IMG/VR virus record: IMGVR_UViG_3300035126_000624
Coordinates: 1-34,844 of that record
Reading direction: 5' to 3' (one strand)
DNA length: 34,844 nt
Origin: a virus
A model generated the notes under the pieces. That model searched no databases. It worked only from the letters and a program-made list of their open reading frames with translations, and had not been told where the DNA came from. Both the position numbers and the translations under genes were made by a program. Positions 7,808 through 15,549 of this stretch are shown here, one piece after another; within the stretch, counting starts at the first letter, position 1, and every line of letters begins with the position of its first letter.

Positions 7808-7926
7808 TATTTCTGGCCTCCCAGTTTAATGCCGCGTTTTTGCAGTTCGATCATGATCTGCTCAAAAGTCATGCCCTGAGCCTTTAGCTGATCGATCAGT
7901 TCTTTTGTCGTTTGCGGTTGACTCAT
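7807..7926 (-). CDS. 39-aa HTH-like microprotein, copy 2
   Basis: ATG at 7926 with GGTGA upstream, stop TAA overlapping the next start (TAATG). Paralogue of 5217-5339: the two share QLKAQG, TFEQI and KRGIKLGGQK with conservative changes between and near-identical length. Both copies are embedded in the adhesin/lysis-side gene block, 2.5 kb apart, which argues for a real gene family rather than chance ORFs. Function unknown. Confidence 0.7.
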   Translation of the reverse strand: MSQPQTTKELIDQLKAQGMTFEQIMIELQKRGIKLGGQK

Positions 7927-7928
7927 AA

Positions 7929-8768
7929 TTAATTCACCCGCCGGATCGGTTGATAAAGTCTATCGGCAGCACCTTTGGTTAATAGCTCAAAAGTGCCCGG
8001 TGAGATGTTATTGATACCTTGTGCAACGCTGTAAAAGAACACGCCTTCGGCGGCTGTCATTTCAAAGCTGGTGAACTGCGTGGCTGTCGTCAGCCCGAAA
8101 GTCAATCCTGCTGAAGAGGTGAAAAAGTAAATATCACTAACAAGTGATACATTTGCGGTCCATGTTGTGACCGAAAAATTTACCCCATAATCCAGATAAA
8201 GTGCCGTTTGTGATTCAGTCCCGTTGGTGTTTTTATGCCATTTCGCAATGTAAGGATTTCCACCAAAGCCACCACCATACCTTAATCCAATAAAATTAAT
8301 ATGGGTGCCATTTCCTAGCCCATAGTTATTTGGGGTTGAAATTGTCTGATTGCTAATTATGCCATATAAGGGAGCGGTTGCATTTCCAACAGGCCCAATT
8401 TCTCTGATTGGCAGTGGAACAAGGCCGTCGCCTAAATTTATGAAGTTCTGGCTTGATTCTTTGGCGTATAGGTCATTGGCGATAGTTGTCACATCATTCG
8501 CCGTTAGCGTGACATTCCCCGTCCTGTTATTGAACGTGCTGACACCGCCAGCCTGAGCCGATAGCAGCCCATTGGCGTTGATGGTCAGGTTGTCACCAAC
8601 GATAATCCCGCCCAATGTGTTCGCGGTGGCAGGTGGCAGAACGTAGCTATTCCCGGTCGTCTGCACGACCACCGTGTTATTCGGCTGTTGCCGCACCAGC
8701 ACCTGATTGCTTGACGACTGAATCGTCAGGCTGGTGGCGTTGGCTTGTCTAACGATGATATCAGCCAT
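7929..8768 (-). CDS. Large Asn-rich fibre protein
   Basis: A 279-aa protein. It opens with repetitive beta-strand sequence, then a proline hinge (YVLPPATANTLGGIIVGDNLTI), then the widely shared fibre motif seen here as FNNRTGNVTLTANDV (commonly FNGRTGAVTLTAADV in other phages). The C-terminal half is more globular and ends with a KGAADRLYQPI phrase typical of fibre segments. About 12 N-x-S/T triplets by hand count. Starts by TAATG overlap with the upstream gene. Confidence 0.7.
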   Translation of the reverse strand: MADIIVRQANATSLTIQSSSNQVLVRQQPNNTVVVQTTGNSYVLPPATANTLGGIIVGDNLTINANGLLSAQAGGVSTFNNRTGNVTLTANDVTTIANDLYAKESSQNFINLGDGLVPLPIREIGPVGNATAPLYGIISNQTISTPNNYGLGNGTHINFIGLRYGGGFGGNPYIAKWHKNTNGTESQTALYLDYGVNFSVTTWTANVSLVSDIYFFTSSAGLTFGLTTATQFTSFEMTAAEGVFFYSVAQGINNISPGTFELLTKGAADRLYQPIRRVN

Positions 8769-9118
8769 TATCGCGTGACTTCCGGCGTGACAGTGAGCGT
8801 GCCATAAAGCAGCCGATCAACCGTGGTGTCAGGCTTGACCAGTTCAAGATCATAGACATAGCTGCCCGCAGTCAGATTGGCCGTTTGGGCGGCTGTCTGC
8901 TGCAAGGTGAAAGTGCCGTTAGCGGCTGACGTGATCGTAATGTTACCGTTGGTTGTCGATAGGTCAAGTGTCGTATTGGCGGTATAAGCTGGCCGTGCCT
9001 GCATGCGGATGGTGTAGCCTGAGAGACTGATATTCGTCCCGTTGGCAGTCTGATATTGGATCGACTGTGACCAGGTGGCCCCTTGCTCTATTGTCAGATT
9101 GCAATTCCCGGCAGGCAT
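8768..9118 (-). CDS. Ig-like/BppU-type phage structural protein
   Basis: A 116-aa all-beta protein of a common phage family that begins with an NLTIEQGATWSQSI motif and ends with a YDLELVKPDTTVDRLLYGTLTV motif, found beside head or neck genes and fibres. Probably an immunoglobulin-like virion decoration or adaptor. The ATG overlaps the portal stop (TAATG), so it is the first gene of the appendage block and may link fibres to the capsid or neck. Confidence 0.65.
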   Translation of the reverse strand: MPAGNCNLTIEQGATWSQSIQYQTANGTNISLSGYTIRMQARPAYTANTTLDLSTTNGNITITSAANGTFTLQQTAAQTANLTAGSYVYDLELVKPDTTVDRLLYGTLTVTPEVTR

Positions 9119-10416
9119 TATTCAGCCTCGCCTTCTGCTTGATCTTCTGCCGCTTCGGCTGGCGTGTCCTGTGATTCAATTTCGGCATAGCCCATAATCT
9201 GCCGAGCTTCATTAAGTGACAGTAAACCGGATTGATACAAGGCCACGGCTCTATCTGACAAGGCTTTTGTGTCTGCTGCCAACTCTTCGATCTGGCTGGT
9301 GTCGAACCTGACTGTGAGCATGCTATCAGGCTGGGCAATCGCGCCGTCATAGCCGGTCGGAAGCGTTCGCACCAGTCGCGTCAACTGCATTGAAAGCAGT
9401 TCCAAGAATGGAATAATCGCGTCTCGCCAGCTTGCCCGATTGGCTTCGATCAAGTTGCTGTAGGTTTTGCCGGTGTCCGGTTGTTTCAGCGACATTGGCG
9501 ACCAGCCAAGCACACCGCAGACACGGGCGACTGCGATTTCGGTCATTTCCTGAACGGATAGATCTTTGGGGCTGAATCCCGGCGTTTTAATGTCAAGCTC
9601 ACCACCTTTGAAGATCAATGGCCTGCCGACGCCCTTGCCTGACACTGCTCGCTTGATGTCAGACTGTAAGACTGCGATGTTATCGCTGGTCATCATCTGC
9701 GCCCCGGTGCCGGTCAAGCTGACCAGCCATGAGGGCACGCCGGAACGGCTCAAGATTGTTGTTTCATAAATCGCTGTCAGCTTGATCAGTGCCAACTCTG
9801 CCCTGACCGCTTCCAGCGGTGAACGGCCCCTTGCGGCTGTGGTCGATGACTTGCCGACCCGGAAATGCAGCATTCGTTCGCGTGGCGTGGTGAACTGGAA
9901 GCCACGCCCGCCATCAAAGCCGACGAAAGGATACTCTGTGATCTCGCCGATGGCCTGCCCGTATGTCGGCACTTGCAGCCAACTGTAAGGGATCGGCTGA
10001 AGCTCGCGAATCGTGCCGCCTGTCTGGGTGTCCCGGTCAGAGATGGCGGGAACGTATGCGTTGCCATCTTCCAGCAACTGCTGATAAATGAACTCAACCA
10101 ACGTTGATTCAGTTTCACCTGGTGCGGGTTCACGCCAGATCTGGATGAGCGGATGATCTACCGGCTCAAATCCGCCCTCTTCGTCGTAGTAGCCGACCTG
10201 CAATATGGCCTTGCAGACGTTCCGCCTCATGGCTTCAATAGCGGCCCTGATAACAGGGTTGTCACAATACGGTCTGGCGAGATTGGCATAATCATCGCTT
10301 AGAGCGTTGATCACATCGACTGACCACGCCGAAACGTCAATCTCGGTGGAATCAGCAGTAACGCCCGTGCGAAGTGCTTTCGAGCGAAACCAGTTGAGGG
10401 GGTTGTATTCAGCCAT
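9118..10416 (-). CDS. Portal protein (HK97 family)
   Basis: A 432-aa portal that forms the dodecameric DNA gate. Family features: early helical core (NPVIRAAIEAMRRNVCKAILQV), the stem-forward segment with LLEDGNAYVPAI, RMLHFRVGKSSTTAARGRSPLEAVRAELAL, a central LIFKGGELDIKTPGFSPKDL, then CGVLGWSPMSLK and ANRASWRDAIIPFLELL. The acidic tail (AAEDQAEGEAE) is typical. It follows TerL by 5 bp, but is followed by fibre-like genes instead of the usual protease. Confidence 0.85.
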   Translation of the reverse strand: MAEYNPLNWFRSKALRTGVTADSTEIDVSAWSVDVINALSDDYANLARPYCDNPVIRAAIEAMRRNVCKAILQVGYYDEEGGFEPVDHPLIQIWREPAPGETESTLVEFIYQQLLEDGNAYVPAISDRDTQTGGTIRELQPIPYSWLQVPTYGQAIGEITEYPFVGFDGGRGFQFTTPRERMLHFRVGKSSTTAARGRSPLEAVRAELALIKLTAIYETTILSRSGVPSWLVSLTGTGAQMMTSDNIAVLQSDIKRAVSGKGVGRPLIFKGGELDIKTPGFSPKDLSVQEMTEIAVARVCGVLGWSPMSLKQPDTGKTYSNLIEANRASWRDAIIPFLELLSMQLTRLVRTLPTGYDGAIAQPDSMLTVRFDTSQIEELAADTKALSDRAVALYQSGLLSLNEARQIMGYAEIESQDTPAEAAEDQAEGEAE

Positions 10417-10421
10417 TTAGT

Positions 10422-11765
10422 TTAAGAGAACCACTGAAAAGAGCCGTTTCTGCTCAAGTAGTTGAAAGCGTCGGCTGCCGCATCCACCTGGTCATCATGC
10501 TGACCAGTGGGGAAGCTGCAAAGCTCATCGATGAAAGCCCTGTTCCAGTCGCCCCGCTCAAGCTCCACAAGGCCAGCCTCACAAGCTGCCGCAAACGGCA
10601 TGGCCCGCACTTCTTTTGAGCCTGTTGGACGTGCCGATACAGTCGCAAAGCCTGCAAGGTTGATTTTGTCCTGCTCCACTTGATCAACCCCCGCCGCGCC
10701 GGGATCTTGAGCAAGGTGGACGATTGTCTGAAGCCCGTCTATTTCTGCTGTCTGTCGCTGGATGGTTCGCCGTTGGGCTGGAGACCATTGCCCTCGTACA
10801 ACGTGACTGATTCGGTATCGATCACCGATTCGCTGCATTCTGACTCCGGCGGTGTAGTCACCCGCCCCCGGCGTCGCTGCTGTATCGTAAGCGCGGCAAG
10901 CCAGCCCTGAGCTATCGCACCGGTCACTAATAGGCAACCAATCGTGACGGAAAAAGCCACCCGATCTAGGAGAAGGTCGTTGTTGATAGAGAGCTGAGAA
11001 TGCATAACTACCAATGGCCTTTTTAATTCTGTCAAAGTCTGCGACGTTGTAACGATCTGGCCAGAGTGCCGCCCCCGGCTGTCTGCCGAGCGTGTCGTTC
11101 TCTTCGGCAATCGCTGGCAGGCTCACCACGTCCCACTTTTCGCCGCCGTTGTTTGCTTCTTCCAGTAACTGGCCTGCAAGGTCGAGCGAGTGCCAGCGGG
11201 TCATGATCAGCACGATAGCCGCACCGGGGTGTAACCGCGTGTAGAGGTCGTTTTGGTACCAGTCGAGAACTTTTCGCCTGAATGTCGGGCTTTCAGCTTC
11301 TTGACGGCTTTTGACAGGATCGTCGATGCAGCAGAGACTACACCCCTTGCCAGTTACCCCCGACCCGACACCGACCGCAATCAATCCGCCGCCATGAACT
11401 GAAAACCATTCATGCTGTTTATTTTGATCAGATTCAAACTGAAAACCGAATCGGCTTACCAGCCTTCGAGCCTGCCTGCTGAAGGTGCAAGCCAGTTCGT
11501 GATTATAGGCTCCAACAATTACCTTTGTCTGCTGATCGACCAGCAGTCGATAGGCTGGATAATGAATCGTAGTTTGCTCTGATTTGCCATGCCTGGGCGG
11601 CATGAAAATCATAAGGCGTTGAACTTCGCCTTTTGTTACTTTATCAAGATACCGGCGGCCTTCTTTAAGATGCTCAGGCTCCCACTCAAAAAGCGGATTG
11701 GCTTTATTCAGAAACCGATTAAATCCCCGTGGTATTAATTGAACGCGGGGGTGTGTCGCCTTCAT
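10422..11765 (-). CDS. terL: Terminase large subunit
   Basis: A 447-aa packaging motor/nuclease from ATG 11765 (a TTG at 11786 would add seven residues). ATPase: Walker A MPPRHGKSEQ near residue 56, adenine-contact region SRQARRLV, Walker B LCCIDDP near 145-150, coupling motif MTRWH. RNase H-like nuclease: AYDTAATPGAGDYT, AQDPGAAG and HDDQVDAAADAF supply the acidic residues. No signature visible here separates a cos from a headful packager. It overlaps the small-subunit gene. Confidence 0.9.
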   Translation of the reverse strand: MKATHPRVQLIPRGFNRFLNKANPLFEWEPEHLKEGRRYLDKVTKGEVQRLMIFMPPRHGKSEQTTIHYPAYRLLVDQQTKVIVGAYNHELACTFSRQARRLVSRFGFQFESDQNKQHEWFSVHGGGLIAVGVGSGVTGKGCSLCCIDDPVKSRQEAESPTFRRKVLDWYQNDLYTRLHPGAAIVLIMTRWHSLDLAGQLLEEANNGGEKWDVVSLPAIAEENDTLGRQPGAALWPDRYNVADFDRIKKAIGSYAFSALYQQRPSPRSGGFFRHDWLPISDRCDSSGLACRAYDTAATPGAGDYTAGVRMQRIGDRYRISHVVRGQWSPAQRRTIQRQTAEIDGLQTIVHLAQDPGAAGVDQVEQDKINLAGFATVSARPTGSKEVRAMPFAAACEAGLVELERGDWNRAFIDELCSFPTGQHDDQVDAAADAFNYLSRNGSFQWFS

Positions 11766-12045
11766 TGTCAAGTTCTGACCAATCAATCGATTCGGCAGTG
11801 TCAGTTTCTGGCGAGCTTGCCAGCTTGCCTTCAGTACGATCTAGCATTTCACGGAAAAACTGATAATTGCCAGATCTGATTTGCTCTACCCAAACATCTG
11901 TAAACATTTCATCAAGGTTAAACTCTTCCATCCTTTTCAGAAGAGTTGCCGTAGTTCTTCGGCCCTTGCTGTATCCGCCCGGATTACCAGATTCCCCCGG
12001 CTTCCAAGGCTTTAGATTGTTCCTGTTTGGGTTAGGATTAGCCAC
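11719..12045 (-). CDS. Terminase small subunit-like (DUF5681-type)
   Basis: A 108-aa protein with GTG start at 12045. The N-terminal KPGESGNPGGYSKGRR is the hallmark of the DUF5681-type proteins, commonly encoded next to TerL; the middle is helical (FTDVWVEQIRSGNYQFFREMLDRTEGKL) and resembles small-terminase DNA-binding ends. It overlaps the TerL start by about 47 bp. The small-subunit role is inferred from position and motif. Confidence 0.7.
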   Translation of the reverse strand: MANPNPNRNNLKPWKPGESGNPGGYSKGRRTTATLLKRMEEFNLDEMFTDVWVEQIRSGNYQFFREMLDRTEGKLASSPETDTAESIDWSELDNEGDTPPRSINTTGI

Positions 12046-12092
12046 ATTGATTTATCGCTATGTTTCACTACTCTATTCACTGCTTCAGTGAA

Positions 12093-12515
12093 TCAACTGC
12101 TTATCCGTCGCTGTAGATTGCTTAAAGCCGCATCCGAATCAATCGCCTGATGATTCTGTCGCCATCGCCCCTTGCGTCGCTGCATGGTGGCATTGCGCTT
12201 GATTCTGGCCTCTGCTATGACAGATTGCATGGCCAACATTCGCTGTTCCCACTTGGCAGACGCTTTCAAAACTCTGTCAAACTTCTTATCGGCTCGCAGG
12301 CACTTCAAGCAGATCGACGGCTTCAGCTTCTCAAGGCTCCTGCCATTGTCGCACACGCCGCAAGGCTGCGTTGCTGCTGATTCGTGCCATTGCCCATCAG
12401 GTGGCATCAGGCCGATGACTTCGACCTTTTGGCCGCCAAGGTAGGCTTTAATCTGGGCTTCGGCGCGTCGGATAATGTCCGACTCGGCCATCTCAAGTTC
12501 TGACAATGAATCCAT
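12093..12515 (-). CDS. Zinc-ribbon protein of unknown function
   Basis: A 140-aa protein with a four-Cys zinc ribbon (CGVC then CLKC, about residues 52-71) between an acidic helical N-terminus and a very basic, Arg/Gln-rich C-terminal half (NATMQRRKGRWRQNHQ). It lies just ahead of the terminase genes, a place often held by nucleic-acid-binding or HNH-type packaging helpers, but no HNH residues are seen. No clear ribosome site before ATG 12515; an ATG at 12491 is an alternative. Confidence 0.6.
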   Translation of the reverse strand: MDSLSELEMAESDIIRRAEAQIKAYLGGQKVEVIGLMPPDGQWHESAATQPCGVCDNGRSLEKLKPSICLKCLRADKKFDRVLKASAKWEQRMLAMQSVIAEARIKRNATMQRRKGRWRQNHQAIDSDAALSNLQRRISS

Positions 12516-12571
12516 AATAAAAGCAGCTTGACAAACTTTTTTTTGCGTTTCAATGCCAAAAAAACATTATT

Positions 12572-12769
12572 TTATTTGTTTGGGAAATCAACAATTCTCG
12601 GCTCGTTAATTTCACCCCATTTGTGGAACCGCTTCAGCGGTGTTATTTCCTCTTCGTAAATCTCTGAGATTCTGAAATTGCCGTCATCTTTACAAATAGC
12701 CGACACCACTCGCGTAACGAGTCGGTCTGGGTGTCGGTATTGAAAGTTGACGAATTTCTTTGTCGGCAT
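12572..12769 (-). CDS. Small basic protein of unknown function
   Basis: A 65-aa protein from ATG 12769 (MPTKKFVNFQYRHPDRLV). The longer ORF start at 12787 lies inside the rusA reading frame. Mixed alpha/beta, basic. It follows rusA immediately; the region just before its start forms a perfect palindrome with a TATAAT inside. Function unknown. Confidence 0.55.
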   Translation of the reverse strand: MPTKKFVNFQYRHPDRLVTRVVSAICKDDGNFRISEIYEEEITPLKRFHKWGEINEPRIVDFPNK

Positions 12770-12770
12770 G

Positions 12771-12785
12771 GTGCTATTATAGCAC
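12771..12785 (-). promoter_or_regulatory. 15-bp palindrome containing TATAAT, one base before a start codon
   Basis: GTGCTATAATAGCAC on the minus strand is a perfect inverted repeat around a central A. It contains the rusA stop TAA and a consensus -10-like hexamer and ends 1 base before the ATG of the 65-aa gene. No matching -35 box is visible at 17 bp. It could be an operator, a translational hairpin, or chance. Confidence 0.35.
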
Positions 12786-13229
12786 AACTTCGAGAGTAAT
12801 TTCGACGCCCGGAGCCTCGTTTACATTGCACCAATGTTTCTGGCAGAATCGTTCTGTCACCTGACAATCGTCCTTGTAAACAATCCCGGTCAGTGCATCC
12901 TCGGTGCAGCGGATCAGCTTTGTCAGGTCGGGTTTCTGGATGTGGTGTTTTGGGGCGGTGTCTTTAATCCTGGCTGCATTCTTCCCGCTCCCAAAATGGC
13001 ACTTAGGCCGAGGGAAGTAGAAATCAATGGTCATCGCCACGGCTTCATTGATCAGCTTGGCCCCGGCGTCAGTCATGGCCTGTTGAGCATGTAGCGACAC
13101 GATAGACTGCCAGCTTGTTTTCCGCTTGGCCGTGTCCATCACAATGATTCGGCCCGTTTTGGGATGCATGAAGGCTTTCTTGCTGCCGGATGGGCTGGCG
13201 ATGCCTGGGACAAAAAAAGAAAGTTTCAA
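12777..13229 (-). CDS. rusA: RusA-family Holliday junction resolvase
   Basis: A 150-aa endonuclease that cuts four-way junctions made during phage recombination or replication, clearing branched DNA before packaging. The family core is complete: a strand with FYFPRPK, KPDLTKLIRCTEDALTG and IVYKDDCQV, which supply the catalytic aspartates (KPD, EDAL, KDD). It overlaps the upstream gene as ATG-A. Length is a little above the E. coli protein (120 aa). Confidence 0.9.
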   Translation of the reverse strand: MKLSFFVPGIASPSGSKKAFMHPKTGRIIVMDTAKRKTSWQSIVSLHAQQAMTDAGAKLINEAVAMTIDFYFPRPKCHFGSGKNAARIKDTAPKHHIQKPDLTKLIRCTEDALTGIVYKDDCQVTERFCQKHWCNVNEAPGVEITLEVVL

Positions 13230-13633
13230 GGTTGTGCCTCAAGTTCTGCGATCTGCTTGCCACGTTCACTAACAGCCTTTGACAGATGGCGTGCAATCCA
13301 GATCGGTGAAATCCTCATATCTTTTGCCGATTCTCTTGGATCACTCAAAACACGAATACCGTCAACATACTGCGAATCACATTTAAGCGGACTTGCAATA
13401 AAATCGGCGACAAACTGCATTGAATCAGGTAGATCGCTTCTCGGATGAAATGTCACTTTCATTATGTAAGCTGGCAGAAAATGCTCTTTGTATTTGACCC
13501 AGTTAAATTCAATACATTGAATTGGAGTTGGAAATTCTGCCACTAAATATTCGTTGACCCAGTGGCCAATATTCCCCAGTTTTGACCCCGGAAAATATCT
13601 CATAAAACTATCGTCAAACATCTTAAACATCAT
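13226..13633 (-). CDS. Hypothetical protein, 135 aa
   Basis: Start ATG 13633 (or 13630, better spaced behind GAGGGGG). Mixed alpha/beta with an aromatic N-terminal half (IECIQ-like strand PIQCIEFNWVKYKEHFLPAYIMKVTF) and a helical end with IWIARHLSKAVSERGKQIAEL. Both ends overlap neighbouring genes, supporting a real gene in the early-middle operon. No family recognised. Confidence 0.6.
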   Translation of the reverse strand: MMFKMFDDSFMRYFPGSKLGNIGHWVNEYLVAEFPTPIQCIEFNWVKYKEHFLPAYIMKVTFHPRSDLPDSMQFVADFIASPLKCDSQYVDGIRVLSDPRESAKDMRISPIWIARHLSKAVSERGKQIAELEAQP

Positions 13634-13740
13634 CTCCCCCTCTTGATGGCTTGCATATACATCACCACCAATGCCGCCATCATGCCAGATAGCGTAAAAC
13701 AGGCCACAGCGGCGAGGATTGACAGGAAGGTTTCAGGCAT
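13630..13740 (-). CDS. 36-aa single-span membrane microprotein
   Basis: ATG 13740, stop TGA overlapping the next start as ATGA; AAGGA lies about 8-10 bp upstream. The product MPETFLSILAAVACFTLSGM and the following MAALVVMYMQAIKRGR is one long hydrophobic helix with a basic C-terminal end (inside-positive). Tight coupling supports a real gene. Function unknown; small phage membrane proteins often act in superinfection exclusion or host takeover. Confidence 0.6.
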   Translation of the reverse strand: MPETFLSILAAVACFTLSGMMAALVVMYMQAIKRGR

Positions 13741-13758
13741 CTTTTTTCATCCTTTTTG

Positions 13759-13995
13759 TTAAATGTCAGGCGAAACAATGATCGTTTTTGGCCCAAATTG
13801 CTTGGAACGCTCGGAAAACCTGTTAAGTCTTTCTGTTGCCTTGTCAATATGCTCTAAAACATATTTGTCTTCAAGTTTTACAGGCACTCCAAATGGTGAC
13901 ATTGTGTCGGCTTCTCTGCATTTTTGGACAAAATCCAAGTCATAAAACCTGACTGGAATCCCAAAAAGCAATTCTTCTTGCGTTGGCTTGCTCAT
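13759..13995 (-). CDS. Hypothetical protein, 78 aa
   Basis: ATG 13995 overlaps the upstream stop (ATGA). Sequence features: FGIPVRFYDLDFVQKCREADT, a Pro/Gly turn repeated as FGVPVKL, then a helical region and a C-terminal strand (KTIIVSPDI). The twin phrases FGIPVRF and FGVPVKL suggest an internal repeat. No family recognised. Confidence 0.55.
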   Translation of the reverse strand: MSKPTQEELLFGIPVRFYDLDFVQKCREADTMSPFGVPVKLEDKYVLEHIDKATERLNRFSERSKQFGPKTIIVSPDI

Positions 13996-14366
13996 GTTGT
14001 CCCTTCTAATCCTTCACCAATCAAGATTTCCTCTGATCTGAACTTGTCTTTCGCGATAAATTCCAGCCTTGCAATCTCCCGGTCAACGTACCACCGTGCC
14101 TTCCGCAGATCCTCAATTTCATCCCCCTTTTCACCCGCCCGCCACAGGTACTTGATCGCATTGCCCCGGCAGAAATTGAGGTGCTCAGTGATCTGGATGC
14201 ACTCTATGCCTGAAGGGTGGTTCTTGTAGTGGTCAGGGTTGATAGGATCGTCTGGGCCGCTCATTGTTTCTGCCATTGTGACTTTCATACTTTTTTCATC
14301 CAGCTTTCGTAGCGACTCCCGCAACTCTGGCGAAATTTGAAATGGCTTATATTCAGGCTTTTTCAT
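13992..14366 (-). CDS. DUF3310 protein
   Basis: A 124-aa protein with the DUF3310 signature PINPDHYKNHPSGIECIQIT followed by FCRGNAIKYLWRAGEKGD and ARWYVDREIARL. The family is widespread in phages, often called nucleotide-kinase-like from annotation of T7-type proteins, but its biochemical role is not established. Linked to neighbours by ATGA overlaps on both sides. The first 40 residues are an extra basic stretch. Confidence 0.85.
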   Translation of the reverse strand: MKKPEYKPFQISPELRESLRKLDEKSMKVTMAETMSGPDDPINPDHYKNHPSGIECIQITEHLNFCRGNAIKYLWRAGEKGDEIEDLRKARWYVDREIARLEFIAKDKFRSEEILIGEGLEGTT

Positions 14367-14653
14367 TCCGTTTGCCCCTTCCAGAGTTCGTATTCCCAGC
14401 CATCTACTAATGGCTCTCTTTTGTCGGGAACCAAATCTTTGAGTCTTGTCATTGGGTGCGATGCCAGTTTGCCTGTTTTAGTGTTGCGAACCGCCCACAC
14501 CGGCGGGCTGACAATGCCGGCCTCTATCAGTGCGTTGGCAAGTGTCGAAAGCTGAGAATTGTCTGGCATTAATGGCCAGCCAATCTGACTCTCCAGATAA
14601 TCTTTAACTTGCTTGATGTGGTTGTCGGTCACATCTTCAGGCTGAATCGGCAT
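14363..14653 (-). CDS. Hypothetical protein, 96 aa
   Basis: ATG 14653 behind a strong GGAGG (6 bp spacing). The N-terminal half is helical (NHIKQVKDYLESQIGW), the second half has WAVRNTKTGKLASHPMTRL, an embedded strand-turn pattern that resembles small phage beta proteins that read IRNTKTGKLA. Overlaps neighbours on both sides. No family name can be given. Confidence 0.55.
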   Translation of the reverse strand: MPIQPEDVTDNHIKQVKDYLESQIGWPLMPDNSQLSTLANALIEAGIVSPPVWAVRNTKTGKLASHPMTRLKDLVPDKREPLVDGWEYELWKGQTE

Positions 14654-14951
14654 TGCTGGCCTCCAGTTCCTTTGCCTTTAACTCAAGATGACGGACATAA
14701 AGAGCCACCTGCTGCAAGAGCCTTCCATTATTGTCAAGAATAAGATCATCTCTGCCCCAATACCTGATTAGTTGCTTGGCTTCCTTCCACGGATCATCCG
14801 TTTGTTTTTCAAGTCTGTTTATTTTTTCCTGAATGCGGACCGCTGCATCGTCCACAATCAAAGACGAATCATTACCATGCTTTCGCATGACAATTTGTGC
14901 AACTTCAAGTGCTGCTTTGTCAGACTTCAACTGTTCAATCTGTTCTCTCAT
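14637..14951 (-). CDS. Hypothetical coiled-coil protein, 104 aa
   Basis: Start chosen at ATG 14951, which overlaps the upstream stop as ATGA and follows a purine-rich AAGGGCGGG; the longer ORF to 15017 lies inside the upstream gene. Strongly helical: REQIEQLKSDKAALEV and VRIQEKINRLEKQ at the start, LYVRHLELKAKELEAS at the end. No catalytic motif. Perhaps a structural or partner-binding protein. Confidence 0.55.
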   Translation of the reverse strand: MREQIEQLKSDKAALEVAQIVMRKHGNDSSLIVDDAAVRIQEKINRLEKQTDDPWKEAKQLIRYWGRDDLILDNNGRLLQQVALYVRHLELKAKELEASNADSA

Positions 14952-15352
14952 TTTCCCGCCCTTTTCTGCTCTAGTTCTTTTCGCCTGTTCCGCCGTTTCA
15001 TCGCACACGACAAACATCGGGTGCTACCTTTTGCCACAATGCACTTACAATCAAGGCACTTGCCTTTCTCGGCACGCTCCCGGCAGATCTGACAAGTGCC
15101 CGTTTTGTTGTAATTTGAGATCGGCAAGCCGCAGACGCTGCACCCATAGAGACATTGAGTGCTTTTTGTGATGACCACCAGCTTTTCTTCAACCGTTTCA
15201 TAGCGGCCAATCAAAGCATCCTCAAAGTATTTTCTTGCCGATTCTTCCGAGACGTTTAACTCACTGATCACCTCGGCAAATGCCCGGCGAATCGTATTGC
15301 GTCTGACTGCTGATATGTCCCTTTCGTAAGGTTGCCAAGCCGCATCAGCCAT
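14948..15352 (-). CDS. Multi-CxxC zinc-ribbon protein, 134 aa
   Basis: An N-terminal helical half (AFAEVISELNVSEESARKYF) and a Cys-rich second half with CSVCG, CQIC, CLDC and CLSC, followed by basic KRRNRRKELEQKR. Eight or more Cys in four CxxC knuckles suggest two zinc ribbons stacked on a basic, probably RNA- or DNA-binding tail. TAATG overlap with the upstream gene and GAGGTG upstream of ATG. Function unknown. Confidence 0.65.
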   Translation of the reverse strand: MADAAWQPYERDISAVRRNTIRRAFAEVISELNVSEESARKYFEDALIGRYETVEEKLVVITKSTQCLYGCSVCGLPISNYNKTGTCQICRERAEKGKCLDCKCIVAKGSTRCLSCAMKRRNRRKELEQKRAGK

Positions 15353-15549
15353 TAAGGCACCTCAATGCTGATACCAAGATTCTTGCAATTCGTCTTCGCT
15401 TTTTGCTCAAGCTCGGTGGCTTTGGAAACCATGAAAGAATCTTCGTAGTTCAATCTGACGCATGGCTCCTGCTCTATTTTTTTAATCAGCAACACCAGCC
15501 TATTAACGGCATGGATTAATTGAACGTGTATTGATTCATTAACACTCAT
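15352..15549 (-). CDS. Hypothetical helical protein, 65 aa
   Basis: ATG 15549 overlaps the upstream stop (TAATG) and has AGGGAGGG before it. Helical throughout (VQLIHAVNRLVLLIKKIEQ), with a short C-terminal strand. No family recognised. Confidence 0.5.
   Translation of the reverse strand: MSVNESIHVQLIHAVNRLVLLIKKIEQEPCVRLNYEDSFMVSKATELEQKAKTNCKNLGISIEVP

Noticed and set aside
12527-12560. Plus-strand promoter starting with TTGACA
   Set aside because: No fitting -10 hexamer at 16-18 bp, and no plus-strand gene follows.
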